From: Dentipellis sp. KUC8613
Taxonomy: Eukaryota; Basidiomycota; Agaricomycetes; Russulales; Hericiaceae
DNA: 64,000 nt
Assembly (NCBI GenBank): GCA_002286715.1
Contig: NSJX01000034.1
Location: 245,775-309,774, forward strand
Reading direction: 5' to 3'
The notes below the pieces were generated by a model. The model was not told the origin of the DNA. It worked only from the letters and a program-made list of their open reading frames with translations, and did no database searches. How positions within the stretch are numbered: position 1 is the stretch's first letter; each line of letters begins with the position of its first letter. Made by a program: the position numbers and the translations under genes. Shown here one piece after another: positions 47,322 through 64,000 of this stretch.

Positions 47322-47662
47322 ATGACGCCACGTGAGGTCTGTTTAACCTTTCTGTCTTTTACTGTTCGCTTTGTTGTTACATCCACACCCTGACTTGCAA
47401 ACTGGGTATATATCCTTCTGTAGATCCCGTACACGACGATTGATGCCCATACCTGTTCTTCATACCCTACCTGCAATTGTATCTCGTCCACTGCGTTCGG
47501 AACCAGGCTGTATAGATACCTAATAGAAATCATGACTCGTCTCGTAAAATTCTGAGCATACCCTCTCGTCTGGGTGACAACACGGCATTGTAAGAGTACT
47601 TAGTACAATCCTCTACTACTATGCAGTACACCAGATAGCATAATTGTGAATCGGACTGGTCT
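47322..47662. other. Convergent intergenic spacer
   Basis: 3' regions of the kinase and the UNC93-like gene. I see nothing else. Confidence 0.6.
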
Positions 47663-49674
47663 TCAGACTGTTTCACTTGGGATCGGTTGGCTGTATACGG
47701 CCTGTGTCGTCCATGCGCATACTTCGGGTCCAAAGCGCGTTAGTTTGGATTCCATGTCCCAACAAAAAGGTACCCACATCGTCTCGTCTTCGATATCCGT
47801 GTGATCTTTCACGCGTAGATAGATCATTGGCAACGCGAAGAGAAGGCCTGCCGCCAGTAAGACCCAAGTGGATATGAAAATATTCATGTATCTGCGAAGA
47901 GATGAGGATCAACAAAGATGAGAATGGGGATGGTATCAATACTCACGGGAGCTTGACACCGTCGGCTCGCCACACACCGGCGGCACCGGCGGACTGTATC
48001 GACTTGTCTGTGTATATGCGCAGAATGAGAATGTGGTCGTGTCCAATCCGTTGGAGGCTTACAGAATCCAGTAAAATAGGCAAGTTTCGCAGGGTCGTTC
48101 GACATTGCGCCCATCATCCAATACGTCGTTGTCTGCCACATGGCGTCGAGAATGCCACATGCGATGTATAGGAAGACGCGCCCGACGTAAGCCTTGTCGT
48201 AGATGTCGAGCTTGTGTGCGTTATCGGGAATGGAGGCTCGGGTGTATTGCCTGCGCGGGAGGCTCAAGCTCAGAAAAGCGGAACACAATCAATGGAGAAA
48301 AAAACGAACTTTTGGTAGAAATAGGCCCATATCTGGACGCCAAACACAGACAGTAACAATACAATCCATGCACCATACGCCCTCACGCGACGCTTGAAGT
48401 AGGGTCGGTCGAGGAAGAAGCCCATGGCGAGAGATCCAATGATTTGAGACATCCAGTACAACACATTATTTAAAGAGCGAGCGCGGATGTTGAACAAGGC
48501 GCCATTGAAGTCGTTGAATTCTGTAACGAAGTGTCATGACGTCTATCGTTATATTTAGACGATACACTCACGCCAAGTGTAGAACCAGTTAGACGCAAAG
48601 AACATGGGGAAGAGGAGAACGATGAGCGGGTCCGTCTTCAAGGCGACATAGAGCCCATAGAGCTCTACACGCCACGAGGGATGGCGCGGCGTCGTCACTT
48701 TGGTACCGTCAGTGCGTATCATCTTGTTGGGGTCTGCCATGCACATTGGGATAATGACACCAATGAGAGTTAAGACCAGAAACCCAATCTACGTGGATAT
48801 TTGACAATGAGGAGGCGCATATGGAAGTGCAACGATCGGCACCAACTCACGTAGGTCCCATTCCCGACTGAATTGGGCAGATCGTGAGTGGTGTGCATAG
48901 GCAAAAAGTCAGGATTCGCACTGACCGGAATTAGACTATCATGAATGAGTCAGTTGCCAGAGATCAAGCTACAATGGACGCACCGTAGAGTGGAAATTCT
49001 GCCCTAGCGAGACTGAAGCACCGACCACACTGCCAAGATTGAAGATGGTCCAAAAAACGCCAATGAACCTTCCCTTCTGATTCTCAGTCGGGTATGCCAA
49101 CATAAGGGATCCCTGTGCGGCCCAAATCAAGCCCGCGCAGATGCCGTTGATAGCGCCAGCAGTAATGACAAAGGGCCCTAGATTAGGATGAATATTGATA
49201 GCTCTGCAAGAGAATATCTCAGCAACTGTTACCAGCACTGGCAGGTTCACGCACAAGTACGATCCGAGGTACAGAGAATACCCCATACTGCCCAGTAAAA
49301 GCGTCAATTTGGATCCAAGTACATTATTGACAGACCTATATACGCCCGGTAAGCCTTCGGTTATCCAGAGATGCAACTGGATGGAAGACTTACCCCGCAA
49401 AGAACGCAAACCAGGCGAAGAGCGCGTAATGGGCAGAATTGGCGTTAGCACTGGTGCTAGCGTCAATCTGACCGCCGCCGCCGAGACCAGTGAGGGCATT
49501 GAAGGATCCGGGACACATGAAACAAACAAAACCGAGCATAACGACCTGGGTATACGGGTTGTAGTAAAACCCCTTCAGACCGGTGGGGCGATCGAAGATC
49601 TCCACCGCTGAGAATTGGTCACTGCTATCGCTGCCGCTGCCATAGCCCTTCTCAGATCGGGCGATGTCTGACAT
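47663..49674 (-). CDS. UNC93-like MFS membrane protein
   Basis: Ten exons (49,674-49,394; 49,335-49,255; 49,203-48,984; 48,935-48,926; 48,867-48,851; 48,788-48,572; 48,520-48,310; 48,250-48,063; 48,007-47,947; 47,891-47,663) give 504 residues with about 11-12 membrane segments. Diagnostic UNC93/DUF895 stretches: PYTQVVMLGFVCFMCPGSFNAL, INGICAGLIWAAQGSLMLAYP, GRFIGVFWTIFNLG, WFYTWQFNDFNGALFNIR and LNNVLYW. The family belongs to the major facilitator superfamily; in fungi its substrate is unknown. Exons 4 and 5 are 10 and 17 nt long. They are required to join FHST to SNSVGNGTYIGF in frame, and no two-exon alternative with GT-AG sites works. It ends convergently with the Dbf2-like kinase. Confidence 0.83.
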
Positions 49675-50019
49675 GGCAGGCAGTGGGTCTTGCCGGGGTG
49701 CGGGATACTCGACGCAGCGAGAGACGGGAAAGGTGAAGGAGCGCAAACGACACTCTACAGTATATGTAAGATAACCCAACAATTCATGCCAACGGCATAC
49801 GAAATGGGGTCAGAAGATCGCGAATTGGCCGCTTCTGCGCATCACGCGAGAAGACGAGCCATGTGCCGGTAACTTCCCACAACCCGTGGCTTTGAGCATA
49901 CCAAACGCCGCAAGGCAGGTCACACTTCCAGGCCTCTCGGCTCACCCAAAGCCCAGGTCTTCAAATGCTCATCGATGCTTATCGCGAAACTGTGAAATTG
50001 GGGAGCAAAAAATCAGCAT
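49675..50019. other. Upstream region of the UNC93-like gene
   Basis: Promoter and 5' leader. I see no separate gene. Confidence 0.5.
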
Positions 50020-50616
50020 ACACTGGGGGAAGGAACCAATTTCCGACGTGGGACATTGGGGGAACATAGCGAGGCCATGAACAATGTATCTATTATTTGT
50101 TATCAAGGAACATGATAGTTACATAACCAATTTACGGCGATATTTTTGTGTCATGTAGCCCGGCAATAAATAGCCTTTGTAACACGCGAGTACACATAGT
50201 GCACACGGATAAGGACATAGCCAATGGGCATGTTATGCGACCCCGAAACCATGCTCAGGACATAGCCTATGTCCCAAGCATGTTCCCTTTATGTCACACC
50301 CGGTCACTCCGCACATAACCTATGTGGGCGTACATTGCCGTAACACAAAGGGAACATGCTTGGGACATAGGCTATGTTCCGAGCATGGTTTCGGGGTCGC
50401 ATAACATGCCCATTGGCTATGTCCTTATCCGTGTGCACTATGTGTACTCGCGTGGCACAAAGGCTATTTACTGCCGGGCTACATGACACAAAAATATCGC
50501 CGTAAATTGGTTATGTAACTATCATGTTCCTTGGTAACAAATAATATATACATTGTTCATGGCCTCGCTATGTTCCCCCAATGTCCCTCGTCGGAAATCG
50601 GTTCCTTCCCCCAGTG
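50020..50616. mobile_element. CACTG-ended foldback MITE (CACTA/EnSpm-like)
   Basis: A 597-bp element made of two nearly perfect inverted arms (50,020-50,290 and 50,347-50,616, about 270 bp each) around a 56-bp loop. Its ends are CACTGGGGGAAGG and the reverse complement. ATA flanks it on both sides (50,017-50,019 and 50,617-50,619), consistent with a 3-bp target-site duplication. CACTA-superfamily DNA transposons have CACTA/G ends and 3-bp duplications, so a non-autonomous derivative is the best reading. It encodes no transposase. The few arm mismatches suggest a recent insertion. Confidence 0.85.
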
Positions 50617-51496
50617 ATAAGAACGTCCTGCCGCATGCACTCACCGTTCTTTGATATTGGCCGACGTCCTACGTCCCCACACAGCCCCACTCAGCGACAA
50701 GAATACCGCGCCGCTTCGGTCAACTGATACCAGCAACTGACCTCATCTCCATATGGGAGAAACATCTTTATCTGGGGAATTTTACAGCGATTTACGTCAG
50801 TATTTGTATCCAGGCTGCGTAACGATGCCGGCGGTGGTTGTTCAGGAACACCATAAGCGAGCATCGCGATCGGCTGCTCGAGATACGGTCTCGTGTTCTT
50901 GAAGCGACGGCACGCGCCAGTGGGTAGCGTCCATTTGTATCATGTTCCTGGAGAGGAATGTCCTAGAAGCCGGTTCAACGACGGGCCCTGGAAAATTGGT
51001 GAGAACCATACCACACAAAGCATTACTTATGAGATGATTTTGGCTGTTTTCTGTTATCTTACGAACTTGTACGTTGATATGATGCATATGGCGACCTACC
51101 ACCAACCGGACGAACGGACGTCCCGGCATGTGGTGGGAGGTGGTGCACATGCCACATGGTGCAGACGCTTCGAATCACCACTATACCCACGCGCCGCGCG
51201 CGCCAGGCAGTTGTTTCAAATCGGGCAGCCTCGGCTGGGGTCGACATGCCGCACATGCCGCGGCCCAAGCGCGGAGACAGTTCTACAACATGCGCACATT
51301 ATGCAAGAGACTCTATGGAGCAGGACAAGTATAAATCATGCATGGATGTACAACAATAAAATCCAAGTTCTAAATTCCGAATCTACTGTGGATAGAGTTG
51401 ATGTGCAAACAGATACTTATCTATACACGTCTCCGAACCTTGGCACTGCAAGTGTCATATAGATGTTTAAAATGACCAAGAAACCTTCTCCAACGT
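50617..51496. other. Intergenic region
   Basis: A plus-strand frame (50,893-51,462, 189 codons) has no motif, and no intron model improves it. I support no gene. Confidence 0.5.
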
Positions 51497-52429
51497 CTAC
51501 CACCCGTCGTCGAAGTTGTCACTTCCCCAACCACCTTTATCTCTGGCGCCGCTCGTGCCTCCCAATTTCCCCTTTGTCCTACTCTTCCGTCCCCCAAGCT
51601 CCTTGTACATCTCGCGCATCTCCACCTTGCCAGGCTTGCCTGTGGTGTCCGCCTCTAATTTCCATCTCTCTTCTCTCACTTCCTTCGGCGTCTGATACCC
51701 GGACCCAGGAGTGCTATAGCCCGATCCGCGGGAGTAGGGGCGTACAGGTCCCAGGGGTGGTGACTTGTTTAACACAAACTGGGCATACATTGCAGACTTG
51801 ACACCATGTTGAGAGACAGAGGATGAGATACATGTAAATATGCTAGACGCACCCAGTTCTGTTTGGACTCTCGTTTAGTCCACTTGCCGGGAGGCAAGCT
51901 CTCATCATGAAAATTCTCTTTTCTGTAGTGCTGGAACCATACTATCAAAGCGTCTCAACATCGGCGGATCCCAGGCGGGACGTGTGTCGGGGGACATACC
52001 GTAGTTGATCGTCTGGCTCTTACGCCATTTCTTCGATACTCGCGCAGCCCTCGCGAGGTCACGAATGGAAAGTTGAGCAAATATCTTCTGTGATATTTCG
52101 GTAGGTAATGCTCTCAATGGATCGGACGATCTGATGCGGGATGAGAGATGGAGAGGTCGAGGGGCTGGTCTGCCCGCTGCCCCTCTTGTCGGTGATGATG
52201 GGCGCGAAGATGGGCGCGAACGGGCGGGCGTGCCAGGGAGAGAGATCTGAGAAACATAGAACGATCGTAATCAATACAGAAGGTCATGGAGAAAAGGACG
52301 TACCACGTTCACAAGTTCGTCATCGGAGTCATCATCAAGCGTCGCGAACTTCCTACGTGGTGAGGTTGCCTTGTCTATGGTGTCGGCGGCAGACTGTCTG
52401 AGTACGCCTTGTAGAAGACGAGAGGTCAT
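51497..52429 (-). CDS. F-box protein with basic C-terminal tail
   Basis: Four exons (52,429-52,304; 52,246-52,000; 51,941-51,853; 51,796-51,497) encode 253 residues. After a Ser/Arg/Pro-rich N-terminal third comes a compact F-box (about 88-125: LPTEISQKIFAQLSI, then RDLARAARVSKKWRK), followed by VWFQHYRKENF and a Lys/Arg/Gly-rich tail (PGKWTKRESKQNW, later GKVEMREMYKELGG). It is probably a Skp1-binding SCF adaptor; the tail could contact nucleic acid, which is inference. The last intron uses an unusual AAG acceptor; using the next CAG (about 18 nt further) also stays in frame and would drop Ser-Ala-Met-Tyr-Ala-Gln. Confidence 0.7.
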
Positions 52430-52650
52430 TTCGAGTAGTGGAGATGGTGTGGTCTGCGAATGGGGATGGAGAGAATTATAGTCGAGGGGAAATTATGGAC
52501 TCGGAGGCTGGTCCGTTCTGAGACGGTCCAGGCTGACGTCACCTTTTGGATCCGGGCAGGTACTCCACTCCTCCATCTAATCTTATCTGTTACCAAGGGC
52601 GGGCGTGGCTGTGTCGCATTAATCGCTGCTCACTAGCTCTACACATGATT

Positions 52651-53941
<1,291 letters not shown>

Positions 53942-54259
53942 ATGCTAGCGCTGAAAACCGAGGCTGCCGTGACACAGGATACGGACGCAGTCATCGCGCT
54001 CAAGTCGTTGCTACGGCTTACACTACGCGTGTTCATCGCCGATGGTCGTATCTTCCTCGGCACCTTCGCCGGGACTGACAAGTCCTTAAACCTACTCCTG
54101 GTCAATACGGAAGAATTTCGCCTTGGTCCATCAGACAACCCGGATGGCAGATACGTGGGGCAGATCATGATCCCGTGGAGGTTGGTGATCAGGACAGAGG
54201 TGCAGGCTCCTGGCACGAGCACCATGGACCAGGAGGAAGATGGACGAATGTACTTGTGA
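53942..54259 (+). CDS. LSM-domain NatC auxiliary subunit Naa38-like
   Basis: An intronless 105-residue protein. A single LSM fold covers about residues 22-92: LLRLTLRVFIADGRIFLGTF (Sm1-like), CTD-equivalent TDKSLNLLLVNTEEF, then GRYVGQIMIPWRLVIRTEVQ (Sm2-like). The IMIPW segment in place of the usual Sm2 IRG motif resembles Naa38/Lsmd1 rather than a canonical snRNP Lsm. Naa38 (Mak31 in yeast) is an accessory subunit of the NatC N-terminal acetyltransferase. A divergent Lsm protein is the alternative. Confidence 0.75.
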   Translation: MLALKTEAAVTQDTDAVIALKSLLRLTLRVFIADGRIFLGTFAGTDKSLNLLLVNTEEFRLGPSDNPDGRYVGQIMIPWRLVIRTEVQAPGTSTMDQEEDGRMYL

Positions 54260-54635
54260 AGGTCAGTACTCACCTATATGTATATACACCCTGGTCTGAC
54301 AGGTGCCTCAGAGCCTACTGCTTTGGCGCATTGTGCAAATCTTGTGTATCAATCCTGATGTGAAGGTGGAGGCATTGCTTTAGTATACTTATACCACTTA
54401 GATCGCCAGCGTGTCAATCTATTTCTCGCCAGCGCTTCGCGTAGCTTTGTGGCCGGATAGGAGCATTAAAATATTGTACATATACATTCCGCATGGTGTC
54501 CGGGATATGCATGTAGTCATCAATACGTGAATGTTCTTACAAGCCTATGTACGAGATAAATTGCTGACTCAGCTGCTGGGGACGAGGATGGCGGCGGTTG
54601 TTGACTCCCGCTACTGTCGCTGACGGTTACCCATC
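54260..54635. other. Intergenic, Prp16 promoter
   Basis: 3' region of the LSM gene and upstream region of Prp16. I see nothing else. Confidence 0.55.
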
Positions 54636-59435
<4,800 letters not shown>

Positions 59436-60300
59436 TCTGTTCCAAAATTTGACAGTGATTTCCCCAGTCCATCATGACCCATATTCTTGGTGTCTTTACA
59501 GTTTGTTTTCTCTGCATAGGCAATGCACAGTCAATTGATAAGCTTCTAGGCATTGTTTCACATGCCAAGGCAAGATGTAAAATATAGAATCATGGGTCAG
59601 CATCCAAAAAGAATACATTGCTTATAGACTAGTGAGGAGTGGGCCGGCAAGCGGCAGGATCTGATTCATCCTGTGTTGTCACTGCCCAAAATCATTTTCA
59701 TACATAGCTTTGTCACAACAAGAATATACTTGACTCCATTTAATTTGACATGATTTGATCCAATCTACTCATATCTGATTTGACTTGATTCAATGTGAAT
59801 TTAAAGGAATTTATCGAATCTCATCCAATGCTGTATATAGTATTTATAGTATACCTGAGTTGTTGTGTAGCTAGACTTATATGTTTTGCAGAGTGGCATG
59901 TGACATAAAAATTTCTTGCATGCAACAGTCCTTTAGCACTGTGAATAACTCAATGCATAAGCATTTTGTAATGCTGCCAGTTCAAATATGGATTGAGCCA
60001 GATGGATTGCTATGGTTGCTGTAACTCCTCCCTACACACTACAGACAATGTGCTGTATATACACATCTTAGCAACATGAGCTACCATATACTGTGCCTGA
60101 CTGAAATAATGATCACATTGTTGTTGACTAAGATCTAACCAGTAAACCCATGTAATTAATTCTCAGAGACCAGTAGCACACATGGTATCTAGTCTACTCT
60201 AATGGTCAGCTGCTTTGACTGTAGATGCCACCAATATTATAATATCCTACAAATGAGGAACCTAGAAGGCATATGGTGAGCATGAGGAGATCATATAAGA
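59436..60300. other. AT-rich intergenic region
   Basis: Markedly lower GC than either side; it includes a TGATTTGAT/TTTGACTTGATT short-repeat stretch near 59,750-59,830. No gene is visible. Confidence 0.6.
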
Positions 60301-63130
60301 AAAGGGACGGCGGGGTGTGAGACGGCCCGACAGGGCACGAAGAGGCAGCGGCGTGGCGTTGAGAGCACGCGGCGCAGCGCGAAGACGATGGGAAAGGGCG
60401 AGAGACGGTCCCATAGGAAGACGGCGCAGCGGGACGCGCAGATGGCGCAGTGGGGCAGAAGACGGCGGCGTGGGGCGCAGACAGTGCGGCGAAGGTCGCA
60501 AACGGCGGCAGGGGGCAGAAGATGGTGGCGGGGGGCGCAAAATGGCCCCATAGTGCCCGAAATCGGCGGGGCGGGCGCAGATGGCACGGCGGAGGGCGTA
60601 GACGATGGCGGGGGGCGGAAGACGGCGGCGAGGGGCGGAAGACGGCCCCAAATCGGCGCAGCGGGGCGCAGACGGCACAGCGGGGGGCGCAGATGGCGCG
60701 GCAGGTCGTTGAGATGGCGCGGGGCGACGCATAGACGGCGTCGTTGGGCACGAAGACGGCGGTGTGGGGTGCGGATGGGGCAGCGGGGCCCGAAGATGGC
60801 GCGGCGGCGGCGCACGCGGCCCCATAGGGGCGCGAGGCGGTCCCATGATGCGAAAAGGGCGGGGCGGGGTCGGGCACGAAGACGGCACCGTGCGGCTGAG
60901 ACTGCACGGCGCAGCGGAAGTGCGCGCAGACGGTGGGGCGGGGCACGAGACGGCCCTACGAGGCAAGAAGAGGGCGGGGCGGGGTGTTGAAAGCGTGTCG
61001 CGCCGCGCGACAGGGCGCGACACGACACGACAGCGGCGGGGTGGGGCGCGAGACAGCCCACAGGCCGCGAAAAGGGCGGAATGGGGGCTGAGAGCGCGAG
61101 TGGGGCAAGGCGCGAGATGGCGGACGGCGAGAGGTGCGAGACGGCAGCGCAGGAGCACGAAGGCAGCGTGGGGGGCGGGGCACGGAGACGGCACAGCGCG
61201 GCGACAAAGCCTACGCAGCATAACGCACGGGCCTGCAGAGCCGCGTGAGGCCGCGTGGAGCACAGGCGAATGGGTGTGGAGTGGCGCGGGGGAGCGCGAG
61301 CGCGGTGCCAGGCCATGGGTCACGAAACGGCGCCGTTGGGGCGCGTGACGGCGACGTGGGCGCGTGTGGCAGCGGCGCGAGGGCACGCGAGGGCGGCCAC
61401 ACGAAAGAGCGCATGGGTGTCGCAGGCGCGTGTGGCGGGGGACACGACGGGCCACGAAACAGGGCTGTTGCGGCGCGTGGCAGCAGCGCGAGGGAATGTG
61501 TGTGGCGGCGGGGGGAGGGTGTGTGTGTGGCGGCGGGGGGAGGGCGCGAGGATGCGAGAGACATCGTAACGGCGTGCGACGGCGTCGCGGGGGCTGAGGT
61601 GGCGGCGCCAGGGCGCACAGGGGCGTCGCTAGAGCGCAAGACCGCCCGGCTGAGGTGCGGGAGGCCCGGCTGAGGTGCAGGACAGCGTCGGTGGTGTGCA
61701 AGAGGGCGTGGTGGGATGCGAGACGGTGCGGCGCAAAGAGGGTGTGGCGGCGGGGCGCGAGACGGCCCATGGGCCGCGAAAAGGGCGAGAGCGCGCCGGG
61801 CTGCGCGAAGACGGCGGGGTGGGGCGCACGAACGGCAGGTGGCGCGCGAAAAGGGCGAGACGGGGTGTTGAGAGCACACGACACGGCGCGGCATAGGGAG
61901 ATGACGGCGGGGCGGGGCGCGAGACGGCTCATGGGCCGCGAAAATGGCGAAACGGGGGCTGTGAGAGTGCGGCGCGGCGCGAAGACGGCGGGGTGGGGTG
62001 CGCAAACGACGGGGCGCGTGACAGAGACGCGGGGGTGGGTAGCGGCGACGGGGCGACGATGGGGCGCGATGGGGGCACGACGGGGCGCGGGACGGCGGCA
62101 CGGCGCGGCGGGGCGCAGACGGCGGCGGGGGGCGGCAGGGCGCGTCGAGAGGGCGGCGGAGGGTGTCGAGACGGCGCCAGGAGGCGTCGACACGGCGGCG
62201 GAGGGCGGCGAAGGGCCCCAGGGGGTGGCGAAGGGCCCCAGGGGGCGTCCATACGGCGGCGGCGGGCGGCAGGGGGCGTCGAGAGGGCAGCGGAGGGTGT
62301 CGAGACGGCGCCAGGGGGTGTCGAGACGGCGGCGGAGGGCGCCAGGGGGCGTCGAGACGGCGGCAGAGGGCGCAGGGGGCGGCAGGGGGCGTCGAGTGGG
62401 CGTCGGAGGGCGTCGAGTGGGCGTCGGAGGGCGTCGAGTGGGCGTCGGAGGGCGTCGAGTGGGCGTCGGAGGGCGTCGAGTGGGCGTCGGAGGACGCAGG
62501 GGGCATCCAGACGGCGGCGGCGGGCGTCCAGACGGCGGCGGAGGGCGCAGGGGGCGGCAGGGGGCGCAGAGGGCGAGCGGGGGCGCGAGAAGCGGCGGGC
62601 GGGCGGGAGAGGGCGAACGGGGGCGTCATACGGCGCACGGGGGCGTCATACGGCGCACGGGGGCAACGTACGGCGAGCGGGGGCACGAGAAGGCGCAGGC
62701 GGGGGCGTCATAGGGCACGCAGGGGCACAAGAAGGCGTGGGCGGGCAGGAGAAAGCGAGCGGGGGCGGCATACGGCAAGCGGGAGCGACGTGGGCGGCGC
62801 AGGATGTGGAGGGCGCGTGGGGGTGAAGGACGACGGGTAGGGGTGAACTGCGGCGAGCGGGGGCAAGATAGGGCGACGCGGGGCCACGAGAAGGCGAGCG
62901 GGGGCGAGACACAGCGCGTGGGGGCGAAGGACGACGCGTGGGACCGAAGGACGGCGCGTGAGGGCGAGCGGGGGCGGAAGACGGCGAGCGGGGGCGAGAT
63001 AGGGCGACATGGGGCCACGAGAAGGCGAGCGGGGGCGAGACACGACGCGTGGGGCGAAGGACGACGCGTGGGTATGAACGGCGGCGAGCGGGGGGCGTCC
63101 AGATGGCGGCGGAATTGAAGGGGTGAAAGG
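60300..63130. repeat. G-rich degenerate tandem-repeat array
   Basis: About 2.8 kb of quasi-periodic GGCGGGGCGCAGACGGC-like words. The plus strand is strongly purine-rich, with G runs every few bases and almost no T. Composition changes abruptly from the AT-rich left flank at about 60,300 and again near 63,130. Unit length drifts, and sub-arrays (60,320-60,950; 61,250-61,650; 61,650-62,160; 62,160-62,580; 62,580-63,110) favour different words. The bias removes stop codons, so overlapping frames of up to 643 codons stay open on both strands; none has protein-like composition or splice logic. Confidence 0.85.
62391..62495. repeat. Perfect 21-bp minisatellite, five copies
   Basis: Five successive GTCGAGTGGGCGTCGGAGGGC units inside the larger array, the most homogeneous segment and probably the youngest expansion. 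Confidence 0.85.
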
Positions 63131-63151
63131 GCGGCGGGGGCGCAGCAAAAA

Positions 63152-63386
63152 ATTCACTTACCGTGACTTTGTATCGCTCTGCCTCTCGGACTCCTACATG
63201 GCTCCATCTTGGCTTGTAGATGCAATTCTTCGGGGCTTCATGTGGCGGGAATGTGTAGAGGAGTGTGGGCGGGAGTGCGAGTGCGAGTGCGTTGAGGACG
63301 ACGATGGCGGACGATGCGAATCGAGTGATGACCTGGCGCGCAGAGCCACGAAGACTCTCGGCAATTCCCGCGTACGGCACGTCCAC
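63152..63386 (-). pseudogene. Possible first exon or gene remnant abutting the array
   Basis: The minus-strand frame reads about 78 residues with a hydrophobic stretch (SSAIVVLNALALALPPTLLYTF) and YKPRWSHVGVREAERYKVT, then meets a good GTAAGT donor at about 63,151, only about 20 bp from the array. The frame opens with GTG after an in-frame stop and has no ATG, so either a further 5' exon exists or this is a relic. The next exon, if any, would have to lie in or beyond the array. I do not recognise the protein. Confidence 0.3.
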
Positions 63387-64000
63387 ACGGCATTAGCGCA
63401 AAGACAGGCTCTCTGAGAGCCAAATAAATTGTCTAAATCCGTGAATCAATTTGTGAACTTTGATACATGCATCAGTTGCTCCTGCAAATATTTTCAATTG
63501 ATTGGCAGACATCATGCATTGACAGCCTTGCATTTTCCAACCTGACCCTCTAGAGCACGGCGCGACTTCCACTTTCCGAGCGACATAGACATGCAAAGAA
63601 TTCGAAACTTTTATGCGGTACATGTACCATAGGTTTGTACTCATCGTCAAAATTTTAGCTTGATTGAAGATAGATTGAGCTGTACAGAAAATAAAGAAGG
63701 GGCATTCTGAACCAATGTGGCTGAAATCCGTGGGAACCAACTTCCCGAACTTGAGATTTTGAAGTTCTTCGAGTTTTAGTGGCTCACCCCATTATTAGAA
63801 CTGATTCTGATTCATCTATGAATCAGTCTTAAGTATCGACATTCTCACTATGGTTTGCAGAATCGACATCCTCAACTTTTTCACTGCTTCGGGGAATGGT
63901 CTCCCACGGCTTCAGCCACAATCATTCACTTCAAAGTGTAAACCATTTCTACACAGCTCAAATCTTGTTCAATTCACACAAAATTTGGGGCACATATAGA
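63387..64000. other. AT-rich region at window end
   Basis: Frames under 120 codons without motifs. I see no gene. Confidence 0.5.

Noticed and set aside
50020..50616. CRISPR array or tandem-repeat explanation for the repeated ACATAGCCTATGTCC-like words
   Set aside because: The words fall symmetrically in inverted arms, the genome is eukaryotic, and there is no regular repeat-spacer pattern.
50893..51462. 189-codon plus-strand ORF after the MITE
   Set aside because: No motif, no plausible splice model, and codon use unlike the neighbouring genes.
60262..62193. 643-codon minus-strand ORF and other 200-490-codon ORFs in the G-rich array
   Set aside because: They are open only because the repeats lack stop codons. 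Pro/Arg/Ala/Ser composition follows the DNA words, and comparable ORFs exist in several frames at once.

Overview
This window is nuclear DNA of a filamentous basidiomycete, most likely an Agaricomycete. The evidence is dense 45-65 nt GT-AG introns (often GTGCGT or GTACGT donors with a CTGAC/CTAAC-like branch site), many exons per gene, high GC, and the character of the recognisable genes. Placement below class is inference. All exon models were made by hand from splice signals, frame continuity and family knowledge. There is no transcript support here.

Layout. (1) 1-15,557 is gene-poor, GC-rich and full of microsatellites and short degenerate tandem repeats. The only gene I can support is a FYVE zinc-finger protein at 4,658-5,799 (-). 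(2) 15,558-28,300 is a duplicated accessory block. It holds two identical initiator tRNA-Met genes and two nearly identical AGC-like protein kinase genes (K1 19,037-21,119; K2 24,669-26,731). Each kinase is followed by a member of a small, unrecognised three-exon gene family (S1 21,796-22,316; S2 27,391-27,921). Further S fragments and diverged repeats lie between them. (3) 28,945-59,435 is ordinary compact housekeeping sequence: mitochondrial ribosomal protein mL38; a Sel1-repeat protein; a Dcr2-like metallophosphatase; an F-box protein; a secreted Ser/Pro/Thr-rich repeat protein; INO80 subunit Ies6; the Fe-S assembly P-loop protein Ind1; kinetochore protein Spc25; a Dbf2/Sid2 NDR kinase; an UNC93-like MFS protein; a second F-box protein; Dpm1; the NatC LSM subunit Naa38; and the spliceosomal DEAH helicase Prp16. 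(4) A 597-bp CACTG-ended foldback element lies at 50,020-50,616. (5) 60,300-63,130 is a strand-asymmetric, G-rich degenerate repeat array that keeps long reading frames open without coding signal.

Gene organisation. Several pairs share very short divergent promoters: Spc25/Dbf2 (162 bp between start codons), Dpm1/Naa38 (152 bp), Dcr2/F-box (338 bp) and Ies6/Ind1 (about 510 bp). Spc25 (kinetochore) and Dbf2 (mitotic exit/septation) both act in mitosis, so co-regulation is plausible but inferred. The most unusual part is the K-S array. A near-identical tract of about 3 kb covers each kinase, its promoter and exon 1 of the next S gene, and stops inside S intron 1. Beyond that point the two S genes are only moderately similar although both are intact. 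This pattern suggests gene conversion or a recent breakpoint within an older tandem array.
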